A stretch of DNA of 64,000 nt from Ramlibacter sp. (GTDB lineage Bacteria > Pseudomonadota > Gammaproteobacteria > Burkholderiales > Burkholderiaceae_C), in assembly GCA_019635415.1 (NCBI GenBank), contig JAHBZN010000001.1, positions 806,001-870,000 on the forward strand. The letters run 5' to 3'. The notes below the pieces were generated by a model. The model did not search any database and was not told the DNA's origin. It saw nothing but the letters and a program-made list of their open reading frames with translations. This document shows, piece by piece, positions 25,681 through 33,559 of this stretch (position 1 is its first letter; the number at the start of each line of letters is the position of its first letter). Made by a program: the position numbers and the translations under genes.

Positions 25681-26574
25681 GGATGACTCCATCTGGTGGT
25701 TGCGAAAATGGCCCGCTTGGCTGGCCGAAGCCACCTGAGTCGGGAGTGGGGAAAGCGATTGGGTGAGCTGGTCGAGCGCGTCGTCGAAGCCACCGACGGC
25801 GTCCGCCAGCCCTGCGGCGACGGCATCCGGGCCGAAGAACAGGCCCGCTTCGGTGGCGCGCACGGCGTCGGCGTCGAGGCCGCGATGGCGAGCGACCGTC
25901 TCGACGAAGAGGTCGTAGACGCGATCCACCTCGGCCTTCAGGACGGCGTGCGCCTTGTCGGAGATCGGTTCGTGCGGGTTGAGGTCGTTCTTGCGCTCGC
26001 CCGCGAACACGGCGGTGTAGCGAACGCCATCCTTCGTGTCCTTCACCGACTGATCGATGTGCATGGCGATGACGCCAATCGAGCCGACGCCGCCGGTGCG
26101 CGCGACGAACACGCGGCTCGCGGCGGACGCCAGCGCGTAGGCCGCCGAGAACGCCATGTCGTTGGCCACGGCCCAGACCGGCTTGATCCGGCTGGCCGCA
26201 CGGATGCGGTCGGCCAGATCGAACACGCCGCCGGATTCGCCGCCGGGCGAATCGACATCGAGCAGGATCGCGGCGACATCAGGGCTGGCCAACGCCGCGT
26301 CCAGTTGCGCGGCGATGCTGGTGTAGCTGGCGAGGCCCGACACAGCTTCGAGGCCGGAGGTGCGGCGCACCAGCGTGCCGTGGATCGGGATGACGGCAAC
26401 CCTGCCGGTCGCGGGCGACAGTGGGCGTGTGGTCGGCGCGTAGTCCGCGGGCACGACCATTTCGGTCAGGCCAATGCGCCCACCGAGCACAGACAGGATG
26501 ACGTCGAGTTTCGGGCGATGGATCGCCAGCGGCACGCCGAACAGGCGCGCCGCCAGATGAGGCAGCACGGTCAT
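25324..26574 (-). CDS. Prohead protease, S49 (SppA-like) family, with C-terminal scaffold region
   Basis: The 416-residue product has a ClpP/SppA-type core: HGTLVRR, ILLDVDSPGGESGG, then the nucleophile region MAFSAAYALAS and a lysine in GERKNDLNPH (dyad positions inferred). It cleaves scaffold and portal during capsid maturation, like lambda gpC. From residue about 299 the sequence turns into a helical, alanine-rich scaffold-like segment that probably also starts independently at 25680. It sits 30 bases after the portal gene. Confidence 0.88.
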   Translation of the reverse strand: MTVLPHLAARLFGVPLAIHRPKLDVILSVLGGRIGLTEMVVPADYAPTTRPLSPATGRVAVIPIHGTLVRRTSGLEAVSGLASYTSIAAQLDAALASPDVAAILLDVDSPGGESGGVFDLADRIRAASRIKPVWAVANDMAFSAAYALASAASRVFVARTGGVGSIGVIAMHIDQSVKDTKDGVRYTAVFAGERKNDLNPHEPISDKAHAVLKAEVDRVYDLFVETVARHRGLDADAVRATEAGLFFGPDAVAAGLADAVGGFDDALDQLTQSLSPLPTQVASASQAGHFRNHQMESSMNDRTDPAALDRPLADPAGNPPQPSTAASTATAMTVADAVEIAQTCTLAGRTDLIAGFLEAQASPAQVRSQLLAAQADASPEITSRITPDAVRPAASNPLIDAAKQIAAQSTAFKKEI

Positions 26575-26604
26575 GGGAATCCTTCGAGAAATGCGGGCGG
26601 CCGG

Positions 26605-28116
26605 TCAGGGAAGCGATGGGCCGCTGGAGGCGTCGGGCGCGATGGCGTTGCGGTTGGGTTCCGCGCTGCCGCCGTCCTTCGACGTGTAGCGAGGGTCGGA
26701 ATCAAAGATCAGGCCGAGGTCGTCGGCGCGCTGGTTGTCAGCGGCGATCTCGCGGTCGACGTCTTCGGCGTCGTAGCCGTTGGCCGAGATGGCCTCCGAG
26801 CGCGACATCAAGCCCGCACGGATGGCCAGCAACATCGCCTTGAACTCCTTCTCGGGATCGACCCACTGCCAGCCCTGCGGAATCCACTTCGCCGCGAGGT
26901 ACTGGCGGCGACGGGCAGGCCCGCCACGCGCGAAGCCCGGCGCTTCGAGCGCCCCGGCGAGCACGGCCTGCTTCATCCACGCCGCCCACACCGGACGGCA
27001 CAGCTGATGCACCAGCACGCCGTGCTGCACCATCTCGCAGCGACGCCGGAACTCCAGCATCCCGGCACGGATGGACGAGTAGTTCACGCCCGTCAGATCG
27101 CCGGTCAGTTGCTCGTAGGTGATGCCAATGGCGGCAGCAACCGCGCGGAACTGCGTGCGCAGGAACTCAGAGTACGAACCACCCACGTCGGCGGGATCGG
27201 AGAACTTGATGTCCTCGCCGGGCTCCAGAATCTGCAGCGTGCCCGGCTCCAGTCCAGCCAATGCGATGCCTTCGGCGTCCGCATTGCCTTCGCCCATCAG
27301 GCTGTCTTCCGGGTTGGCGCGCGTGACGAAGCCCGCGAACATCGCGGCGGTCTTCTTGCGCACCAGTTCGGCATCGTCGTACTGATCGAGCTCGTTGAGC
27401 TTGACCAGGGCACGCGACAGCCACGGCTCGCCGCGAATCTGGCCCGGGCGCAGCACACGGAACAGATGGATGATTTCCGCAGCCGGGATGCGCACCGTGT
27501 CCATCCCGCCATGGCCGGACATCGGCGCGAGCCGACCGTCTTCCGGATGCGAGCGGTACAGGTGGTAGGCCACGCGCCGCCCCAGGCTGTCGAACTCGAT
27601 GCCGGAGCGCACGACGTTGCCCGAAGGCAGATCGGTGTTCAGATGGATGGGCAGGTGCTCGGGCTCCAGCAGTTGAAGCTGCAAGGGCACCGAGAGGCCA
27701 TCCTCGGGACGGCGCGGCCGCAGGCGGATCAGGCATTCGCCGCCTTCGAGCATCGCCCGGCAGGCCAGCGCCTGCAGGCCGTAGAAATCGGTCTGGCCTG
27801 CTGCGTCGGCTTCCTCGACCCAGTCGCGCCACAGCGCCTGCACGGAGGTCTTGAACTGCTCGTCTGCAGACAGACTCTGCGGCTTGATACCGGTGCCGAC
27901 TGCGTTGGCGACGAAGGCTTCGATGCCGGATTGGGCCCAGGCATTGCGGCGCACGAGATCACGACTCTTGATGCGCAGTTCGGTGCTGGTCGCCAGCATC
28001 GCGGCGACCGCGCCGGGGTTGCCGGGCATCCACGCCAGCGCGCGGCGGCCACGGCCTGCTGCCTCGTGAACGGGCGGCTGGCCGAACAGGCTGCGAAGTT
28101 TCGAGTACCAGGCCAT
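26605..28116 (-). CDS. Portal protein (lambda gpB family)
   Basis: The 503-residue product begins MAWYSKLRSLFGQPPVHEAA. Family features include RIKSRDLVRRNAWAQSGIEAF, a GLQALACRAMLEGGECLIRL segment and LTGDLTGVNYSSIRAGMLEF. It forms the dodecameric portal ring through which DNA is packaged. Its start shares a base with the gpW stop (TGATG). Confidence 0.92.
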   Translation of the reverse strand: MAWYSKLRSLFGQPPVHEAAGRGRRALAWMPGNPGAVAAMLATSTELRIKSRDLVRRNAWAQSGIEAFVANAVGTGIKPQSLSADEQFKTSVQALWRDWVEEADAAGQTDFYGLQALACRAMLEGGECLIRLRPRRPEDGLSVPLQLQLLEPEHLPIHLNTDLPSGNVVRSGIEFDSLGRRVAYHLYRSHPEDGRLAPMSGHGGMDTVRIPAAEIIHLFRVLRPGQIRGEPWLSRALVKLNELDQYDDAELVRKKTAAMFAGFVTRANPEDSLMGEGNADAEGIALAGLEPGTLQILEPGEDIKFSDPADVGGSYSEFLRTQFRAVAAAIGITYEQLTGDLTGVNYSSIRAGMLEFRRRCEMVQHGVLVHQLCRPVWAAWMKQAVLAGALEAPGFARGGPARRRQYLAAKWIPQGWQWVDPEKEFKAMLLAIRAGLMSRSEAISANGYDAEDVDREIAADNQRADDLGLIFDSDPRYTSKDGGSAEPNRNAIAPDASSGPSLP

Positions 28117-28322
28117 CAGAAGCCCTTCGCGGTCGTGACGCGGATCTGGCGCTTCGCAGACGCACCGGCGCTGCGTGCGATCTCGGCCTCGACCGTGCGG
28201 ATGGCGGCCTGCAGATCCGCAACGCTGCGGTACTCGACCGTCTTGTCGCCAAAGCTCACGCGGTGCTCGCCGGTGGCCAGTGCCTTCTTTAGTGCTTTGA
28301 GTTGTGCTTGGGTGTAGCTCAT
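28116..28322 (-). CDS. Head-tail joining protein (gpW-like)
   Basis: This 68-residue protein (MSYTQAQLKALKKALATGEH, then VEYRSVADLQAAIRTVEAEI) matches the small gpW family, which stabilises packaged DNA and prepares the head for tail attachment. The position between the large terminase and portal genes is the same as in lambda. Confidence 0.85.
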   Translation of the reverse strand: MSYTQAQLKALKKALATGEHRVSFGDKTVEYRSVADLQAAIRTVEAEIARSAGASAKRQIRVTTAKGF

Positions 28323-28344
28323 GGTGTCCTCATCGGCATATCTG

Positions 28345-30300
28345 TCAGCTGAGCCAGCGGCTCTTGATGACGCGCCTGCCGGAAGTGCGGTTGCCAGAAA
28401 CAGCGAGGCCACCGCGCTGGGTGGCCTCGTTCAATTCGATGTCATGGATGGGCGGTGGATCATCCGGTGGGGGTGCTACCCCCAGTTGCCGCTCCAGTTC
28501 GCGCCAGTGGCGCTCCTCGAAGCGATCCAGTCCCGCGCTGGATGCGGCCGCGCGGGCGTAGACGTAGCAGTCCAGGGCCTCGTTGCGCTCGCGCATCTTT
28601 TGCCACTCGCGCACCGGGAAGCCGTTGCGGTCGCGGCGGGTGATCAGTTGCTCCGCGCAGAGCTGCTGGATGAACTCGGCGTCGATCTTGGGCAGGTGGA
28701 CGAATCCGGCGGGAAACACCGGGGTCAGTCCGTCCTCGCCGACGTCCGCGCTCTTGCGCAGGTTGTTGTAGAACTCCAGCTTGGCGATGCCGCCCGCCAC
28801 CGAGTACACCTTGATACCCCGGCGCAGCTTCTTGCCGCCCTGCGAAACATCGATGGCCGTCGGCGTGCCGATCAGGGCCGCGCCGCGCGCAACACCCTTG
28901 ACCGCCATCACGCGCGGGTCGTGGCAGGCACGCACGAAGGCGTAGGCTTCCTGCGTGGCAAAGCCGGTGTCGAGCGCGAAGCGGGCGAGCGGCATCGCCA
29001 CGCCAGAGTCGTGTGTCCAGGATTCGGCGAGCATTTCCGCAAGGCGCTTCCAGACCGTGTCGCGGGCGGTGTCACCCATCAGCACGCGGTGCTCGATGAG
29101 CCACGATTCCTTGCCGCGCCCGAAGGCCCAGACTGAGGCCTCGATGCGATCCTTCTGCACGTCCGCGCCGCCAACCAGCAGCAGACCGCCTCGCGGCACG
29201 CTGCCGATGCGGTACTCCTCGCGTCGCTCGACCAGCCGTTGCCAGTCGGGCGCTTCGCCTTCCTCGACCCAGGTTTCGCCCAGCTCGGTGTTCTTGAAGG
29301 TCTTGATCGCGGCGGCCGATCCCGATTCCTTGTTGACGGCAGCTTCCCACGCGGCGGCGATGTCGCGCCATGAGCGCCAGCCCACCGGGCTGTACAGCGA
29401 CGACAGGTGAAATCCGGCCGTCTTGCCGTCTGCCATCGCGCGCCATTCGCCGTGCTCCAGCATCCACGTCTTTTGATGCTCGGCAATCGCGGTGTCGCAG
29501 GATTCGCAGATGTAGGCGGCGGATTCCGGCGCACCCTTGTCCCAGCGCAGTTGCTCGAAGCGCAACCACTGCGGGTGGTTGCAGTGTGGGCACGGCACGA
29601 AGTAGCGGCGCTGGTCGCTGGCCTCGTACTCGCGTTCGATGGCGCTCGCCCCGGAGATCGTCGGCGTCGACACGATGAAGATCTTCCGGCGCGCGAAGGT
29701 GCGCGTGCGCGCCTCGGCCAGCGAGATCGCATCGCCTTCGCCCTCGACGTCCAGCGGGTAGCCGTCGACCTCGTCGAGGAACAGGTAGCGCACCGGCATC
29801 GAGCGCAGGCCTACCGCGCTGTTCGCGCCGGTCATCACCAGCACGCCGCCCCGGAACTCCTTGGCCAGGATGGTGTTGCCCGAGTCGCGCGAGCGCGCCG
29901 GAGCAATCAGTTCCGCCAGTGCCGACGACTCCTCGATCAACGGGTCGATCCGCTGCTTGGAGTTGCGCTTGGCCATTTCCACCGTCGGCCACACGGCCAT
30001 CATCGGGCCGGGTGCGTGGTGGATGACGTAGCCGATCCAATTGCTGCCCATCTCGGTCGCGCCGAGCTGCGCGGCTTTCATGAACACCACACGCTCGACC
30101 GGCGAGGTCGGTGACAGGCAATCCATGATCACCTTCAGGTAAGGCGTGCGACTGGTGCGCCAGCGCCCGGGCTCAGCGGACGCCTTGCTGGAAAGCATCC
30201 GGTGGCGATCCGACCATTCCGAAACCGTCAGTAGCGGATCAGGCGTCAAGCCATCGCGCCACGCGCGTTCGATCTCAACAGCGCCTTCGTAGTCGTCCAT
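28345..30300 (-). CDS. Terminase large subunit (GpA family)
   Basis: This 651-residue packaging ATPase-nuclease has RVVFMKAAQLGATEMGSNW as the ATPase A-motif region and RYLFLDEVDGYP as Walker B. A C-terminal nuclease region includes LVGGADVQKDRIEASVWAFG. ATG 30300 has GGGA upstream; a TTG four codons earlier is possible. It follows the small terminase gene by about 13 bases. Confidence 0.93.
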   Translation of the reverse strand: MDDYEGAVEIERAWRDGLTPDPLLTVSEWSDRHRMLSSKASAEPGRWRTSRTPYLKVIMDCLSPTSPVERVVFMKAAQLGATEMGSNWIGYVIHHAPGPMMAVWPTVEMAKRNSKQRIDPLIEESSALAELIAPARSRDSGNTILAKEFRGGVLVMTGANSAVGLRSMPVRYLFLDEVDGYPLDVEGEGDAISLAEARTRTFARRKIFIVSTPTISGASAIEREYEASDQRRYFVPCPHCNHPQWLRFEQLRWDKGAPESAAYICESCDTAIAEHQKTWMLEHGEWRAMADGKTAGFHLSSLYSPVGWRSWRDIAAAWEAAVNKESGSAAAIKTFKNTELGETWVEEGEAPDWQRLVERREEYRIGSVPRGGLLLVGGADVQKDRIEASVWAFGRGKESWLIEHRVLMGDTARDTVWKRLAEMLAESWTHDSGVAMPLARFALDTGFATQEAYAFVRACHDPRVMAVKGVARGAALIGTPTAIDVSQGGKKLRRGIKVYSVAGGIAKLEFYNNLRKSADVGEDGLTPVFPAGFVHLPKIDAEFIQQLCAEQLITRRDRNGFPVREWQKMRERNEALDCYVYARAAASSAGLDRFEERHWRELERQLGVAPPPDDPPPIHDIELNEATQRGGLAVSGNRTSGRRVIKSRWLS

Positions 30301-30313
30301 CGTCAATCCCAAC

Positions 30314-30874
30314 TCAATCGACCCTGGGGCGCAGCTCGCCCAGTTCGATCAGGTGCTCGCGCACGGCGGCTTCCAGCGCGACGTGCATCGTGTGCCCGTC
30401 GATGCCGAGCACGGAGGCCATCTGCCCGGAAATGCGCGCGGGCCAGTTCAACCACGCGTCGCGTTCGATGCGAGCGAGCTTGAACACGTGCGCCACGGCC
30501 TGCGCCCGATCCACCAGTTCCTTCTTGCGGTGTGCCAGCTCCAGGTTGTTGAGCTTGGCCTTGAGTACCTCGTTGACCGTGCGCGCCTGCAAGAGCGAGG
30601 TGCCGCTCGCCGACATTGGCGCTGTGCTGCCGTCGACGGCGTCGCGCTGCGGCGTCGCTTCGGCGGGCGCGGATCGCGCCTTCGTGGTGCTGACCTTCTC
30701 CGACGCAGCGGCGCGGCGCGGCTGCAATGTGTTTTGTGCCCACTGAGCGTCCGCCGCATCCGGATCAATCGTGCCGTCAGGCAGTGCGGTGATCCGCCCG
30801 GTGTCGATGGCCTTCTTCACGGCCACGTGCGACACGCCACGGTGGCGCGCGTAGGCGCGAATCGAGAGTCCCAT
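30314..30874 (-). CDS. Terminase small subunit (Nu1-like)
   Basis: This 186-residue DNA-binding protein recognises the packaging site. The N-terminal winged helix (SIRAYARHRGVSHVAVKKAI, then GRITALPDGTIDPD) is typical of Nu1-type subunits. The C-terminal half (VNEVLKAKLNNLELAHRKKE) is the helical large-subunit-binding region. ATG 30874 has GAAGG upstream; a TTG at 30889 is in frame. Transcription to its right is divergent: the next gene is on the plus strand. Confidence 0.85.
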   Translation of the reverse strand: MGLSIRAYARHRGVSHVAVKKAIDTGRITALPDGTIDPDAADAQWAQNTLQPRRAAASEKVSTTKARSAPAEATPQRDAVDGSTAPMSASGTSLLQARTVNEVLKAKLNNLELAHRKKELVDRAQAVAHVFKLARIERDAWLNWPARISGQMASVLGIDGHTMHVALEAAVREHLIELGELRPRVD

Positions 30875-30918
30875 CGTCACCTTCTTCAATCATCTGTTCG
30901 TCATTCCTGCGGATTGAG

Positions 30919-30951
30919 CTTGGCTTCCATCGGGAACAGCGCGTTCATCAC
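30919..30951 (+). repeat. Cassette leader repeat 1
   Basis: This is the first of three related leaders with the pattern CTTGGCTTC, a 6-base spacer, then AACAGCGCGTT, each upstream of a plus-strand small gene with a conserved CCCGAA(A)GGA ribosome-site region before the ATG. Confidence 0.75.
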
Positions 30952-30984
30952 GTCACGCCAACCACACCCCGAAAGGAACACGCC

Positions 30985-31191
30985 ATGAGCCAGATCGACA
31001 CCATCCTCACCCTGATCGCCCAGAAGCATCTGGGCATCGACACCCTGCAAACCCGCCACGCCGACAGCCTGGACTTCCACGACACGGCGGTGTGGTGCAT
31101 CCGGGACGCGCTGGAAGCGGCCTTCAAGGCGGGCGTCGAACTCGGCGCGTCGAGCCCGAAAGCCACGGAAGCGGAGATCGCCAAGGACTGA
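30985..31191 (+). CDS. DUF6900-like small protein
   Basis: This 68-residue protein (MSQIDTILTLIAQKHLGIDT, then TAVWCIRDALEAAFKAGVEL) resembles DUF6900 proteins of proteobacterial mobile elements (name from memory). It is on the strand opposite to almost all phage genes and is the first of a three-gene plus-strand cassette. A GAAAGGAA ribosome site precedes it. Function unknown. Confidence 0.65.
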   Translation: MSQIDTILTLIAQKHLGIDTLQTRHADSLDFHDTAVWCIRDALEAAFKAGVELGASSPKATEAEIAKD

Positions 31192-31204
31192 TCGGAAAGC
31201 AACG

Positions 31205-31257
31205 AAGCCAAGCAGAAAGCACTTGGCTTCACTGCCGAACAGCGCGTTCATCACATC
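31205..31257 (+). repeat. Cassette leader repeat 2 with 8-bp hairpin
   Basis: AAGCCAAG and CTTGGCTT (31205-31212, 31222-31229) form a perfect hairpin with a 9-base loop; the right arm is the start of the repeated leader, which continues GAACAGCGCGTTCATCAC. The next gene starts at 31286. Confidence 0.8.
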
Positions 31258-31285
31258 GTCATCAACCACCCCGAAGGAGCAGCAA

Positions 31286-31867
31286 ATGACCACCACCCAG
31301 CTCACCCCGGCCCAGCACGCCATCCTCGCCAAGGCCGTCAACACCAGCGGCGGCAAGATCGAATGGTTCCCCGACAACATCAAAGGCGGCGCACGCAAGA
31401 AGGTGCTCGACGGCCTGTTCAACCGCGCCCTGATCACGCCCGATGGCGAGGGCTGGTGCGTCGCCGTCGAGGGCTATGACGCCTTGGGGATGAAGCGGCC
31501 CCACATCGATGCCAAGCAGATCTCGAAATTCGAGGCCAAACTCGACGCGATCATTGCCAACGCCGAAGCGGCGCAGGACGACACCGCAGACGCTGACGCG
31601 GAACTCGAATCCGCCGTCGCCCAAGCCGAGGCATCCTTCAAAACGCCCGTCAAAGCGCCTCGCACCCGCGACAGCAGCAAGCAGGCCGAAGTGATCCGGA
31701 TGCTGCAACGCCCCGAGGGCGCAACTATCGGCCAGATCTGCACCGCCACCGGCTGGCAGGCGCACACGGTGCGCGGCACCTTTGCCGGAGCCTTCAAGAA
31801 AAAGCTCGGCCTGACCATCGTGTCGGACAAGCCGCAGGGCGGCGAGCGGGTCTACCGCATCGCCTGA
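31286..31867 (+). CDS. DUF3489-domain protein
   Basis: This 193-residue protein has a winged-helix-like C-terminus (SKQAEVIRMLQRPEGATIGQ, then HTVRGTFAGAFKKKLGLTIV) of the DUF3489 type and a variable acidic linker (residues about 95-125). The N-terminal part (LTPAQHAILAKAVNTSGGKI) is a second HTH-like segment. Probably a DNA-binding protein of the cassette; the ATG is preceded by GAAGGAG. Confidence 0.7.
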   Translation: MTTTQLTPAQHAILAKAVNTSGGKIEWFPDNIKGGARKKVLDGLFNRALITPDGEGWCVAVEGYDALGMKRPHIDAKQISKFEAKLDAIIANAEAAQDDTADADAELESAVAQAEASFKTPVKAPRTRDSSKQAEVIRMLQRPEGATIGQICTATGWQAHTVRGTFAGAFKKKLGLTIVSDKPQGGERVYRIA

Positions 31868-31888
31868 TCGAGAAAGATCGAGAAAGAG

Positions 31889-31932
31889 GCCAAGCGGCGC
31901 TTGGCTTCTCAATCGAACAGCGCGTTACTACG
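31889..31932 (+). repeat. Cassette leader repeat 3 with 7-bp hairpin
   Basis: GCCAAGC and GCTTGGC (31889-31895, 31899-31905) form a hairpin with a 3-base loop, then the leader reads GAACAGCGCGTTACTACG before the third gene at 31968. Confidence 0.8.
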
Positions 31933-31967
31933 GGTGTCGCAACGATCAACCCGAAGGAGAAACCACC

Positions 31968-32333
31968 ATGACCAGCATCCAGATCCCCGCCACCCAGAAC
32001 GACGCCTGGGGCTTTTGGGGCACGATGAACGAGCACGCCAGCGCCGCGTGGCCCCTGGCGATGAGCGCCATCTCGGACGCCACCGGCCAGCCCTTCGAAT
32101 CGGTACGGGTATTCCTCGACAGCCGCCACGGACGCCACTTTGCGGACGACGTCCAGAACGGGCTCTATCAGGGCCAGCCCCTGGCGGACGCGATCAACGC
32201 CGCCACGGGGCGCTGGATGGGCTGGACGATTGGCCGCCAGACCAGCAAGCAGTACGGCATCCCGCGCGGCCTGCCTTACCTGACGGGCTTCGTGATTCAC
32301 TGCGAGATCCTCGACGAGTCGCTCGCCGCCTGA
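31968..32333 (+). CDS. Conserved hypothetical protein of the plus-strand cassette
   Basis: The product has 121 residues, with DAWGFWGTMNEHASAAWPLA at the start and GRQTSKQYGIPRGLPYLTGF near the end. It has the look of small conserved proteins found in plasmid and phage accessory cassettes, but no function is recognised. Its 3' end overlaps the convergent methyltransferase gene by 37 bases. The start is preceded by GAAGGAG. Confidence 0.6.
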   Translation: MTSIQIPATQNDAWGFWGTMNEHASAAWPLAMSAISDATGQPFESVRVFLDSRHGRHFADDVQNGLYQGQPLADAINAATGRWMGWTIGRQTSKQYGIPRGLPYLTGFVIHCEILDESLAA

Positions 32334-33559
32334 TCGAGCGCCGCGCCATCCGCCTCGCGGGTGGCCTGCTTGCCGGTGAAGTCCTCCCACCGGCGCACGA
32401 TCACGTCCACGTACTTCGGATCGAGTTCGATCAGCCGCGCGATGCGCCCTGACTTTTCGGCGGCGATCAGCGTCGTGCCAGAGCCACCGAAGGGATCGAG
32501 CACCACGTTGCCGGGTCGGCTCGAATTGCGGATCGCCCGCTCGACCAGTTCCACCGGCTTCATCGTCGGGTGCAGATCGTTCTTCTGCGGTTTCTTGATG
32601 GCCCAGACGTCGCTCTGATCGCGGTCGCCGCACCAGTGGCGCGTCGCACCCTCGGGCCATCCGTACAGGATCGGCTCGTACTGACGCTGATAGTCGGCAC
32701 GGCCCAGCGTGAACGTGTTCTTGGCCCAGATGATGAACGTCGACCACTTGCCGCCGGCGGCGCGGAACGCGGCCTGCAGCACGTCGAGTTCGCTGGACGA
32801 CATCGCCACGTAAATCCCGCCCCGGCAATGCGCGATAGTCGGCGTCAGCGCCGCCAGCAGGAAGTCGTAGAAGCCATCGCCCAGGTTGTCGTTCAGGATC
32901 GCGCGATCCTTGCCGCGCATCTTGTCCTTGGCGCTGTTGGCGTAGTTCACGTTGTAGGGCGGATCGGTGAAGACCATGTCGACCGGCTCGCCTTGCAGCA
33001 AGGCCTCGTAGCTTGCCGCTACGGTGGCGTCGCCGCACAGCAGCCGGTGTGGGCCCAGCACCCAGACATCGCCCGGGCGCGAGATCGGCGTCTCGCTGAC
33101 CTCGGGCACCGCATCCTCATCGGTCTGGCCTTCGTTGTCGGGCTCGTCGCCCGCGATCAGTTCGGCCAGGGCGTCGGCGTCGAAGCCGGTGATGTCGAGG
33201 TCGAAGCCGTCCAGCTGCAATGCTTCCAGTTCGATCCGCAGCATCGCGTCGTCCCAGCCTGCGTTCTCGGCAATGCGGTTATCCGCGATGACCAGTGCGC
33301 GGCGCTGCGTTGGCGTCAGGTGATCCAGCACGACCACCGGCACGATCTCCAGCCCGAGTTTCTGGGCGGCGGCCAAGCGTCCGTGCCCAGCGACGATGAT
33401 CCCGTCGCTGCCCGCCAAGATCGGATTGGTGAATCCGAACTCGGCGATGCTCGCCGCGATCTGCGCCACCTGCTCCTCGGAGTGGGTGCGCGCGTTGCGG
33501 GCGTAGGGCAGCAGCTTGCCGGTCGGCCACTGCTCGATCTTGTCGGCCAGCCAGTTCAT
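32297..33559 (-). CDS. ParB-domain/N6-adenine-type DNA methyltransferase fusion
   Basis: This 420-residue protein has an N-terminal ParB-like nuclease/KorB fold (residues about 10-100, NARTHSEEQVAQIAASIAEF and GHGRLAAAQKLG) and a C-terminal beta-class methyltransferase. The catalytic motif is TDPPYNVNY (DPPY type) and the SAM-binding motif is LDPFGGSGTTLIA near the C-terminus. Such phage enzymes often protect phage DNA from host restriction. Start overlaps the previous stop by ATGA. Confidence 0.88.
   Translation of the reverse strand: MNWLADKIEQWPTGKLLPYARNARTHSEEQVAQIAASIAEFGFTNPILAGSDGIIVAGHGRLAAAQKLGLEIVPVVVLDHLTPTQRRALVIADNRIAENAGWDDAMLRIELEALQLDGFDLDITGFDADALAELIAGDEPDNEGQTDEDAVPEVSETPISRPGDVWVLGPHRLLCGDATVAASYEALLQGEPVDMVFTDPPYNVNYANSAKDKMRGKDRAILNDNLGDGFYDFLLAALTPTIAHCRGGIYVAMSSSELDVLQAAFRAAGGKWSTFIIWAKNTFTLGRADYQRQYEPILYGWPEGATRHWCGDRDQSDVWAIKKPQKNDLHPTMKPVELVERAIRNSSRPGNVVLDPFGGSGTTLIAAEKSGRIARLIELDPKYVDVIVRRWEDFTGKQATREADGAALDQAASDSSRISQ

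Noticed and set aside
25696..28317. Long plus-strand open frame opposite portal and protease genes
   Set aside because: The same reason: repetitive Arg/Gly/Ala-rich translation, no ribosome site or motif, and the well-recognised portal and protease genes lie on the other strand.
30875..30984. Cos site upstream of the small terminase
   Set aside because: The expected position is occupied by the leader of the plus-strand cassette and no clear cos-like sequence is seen; the cos location remains undetermined.
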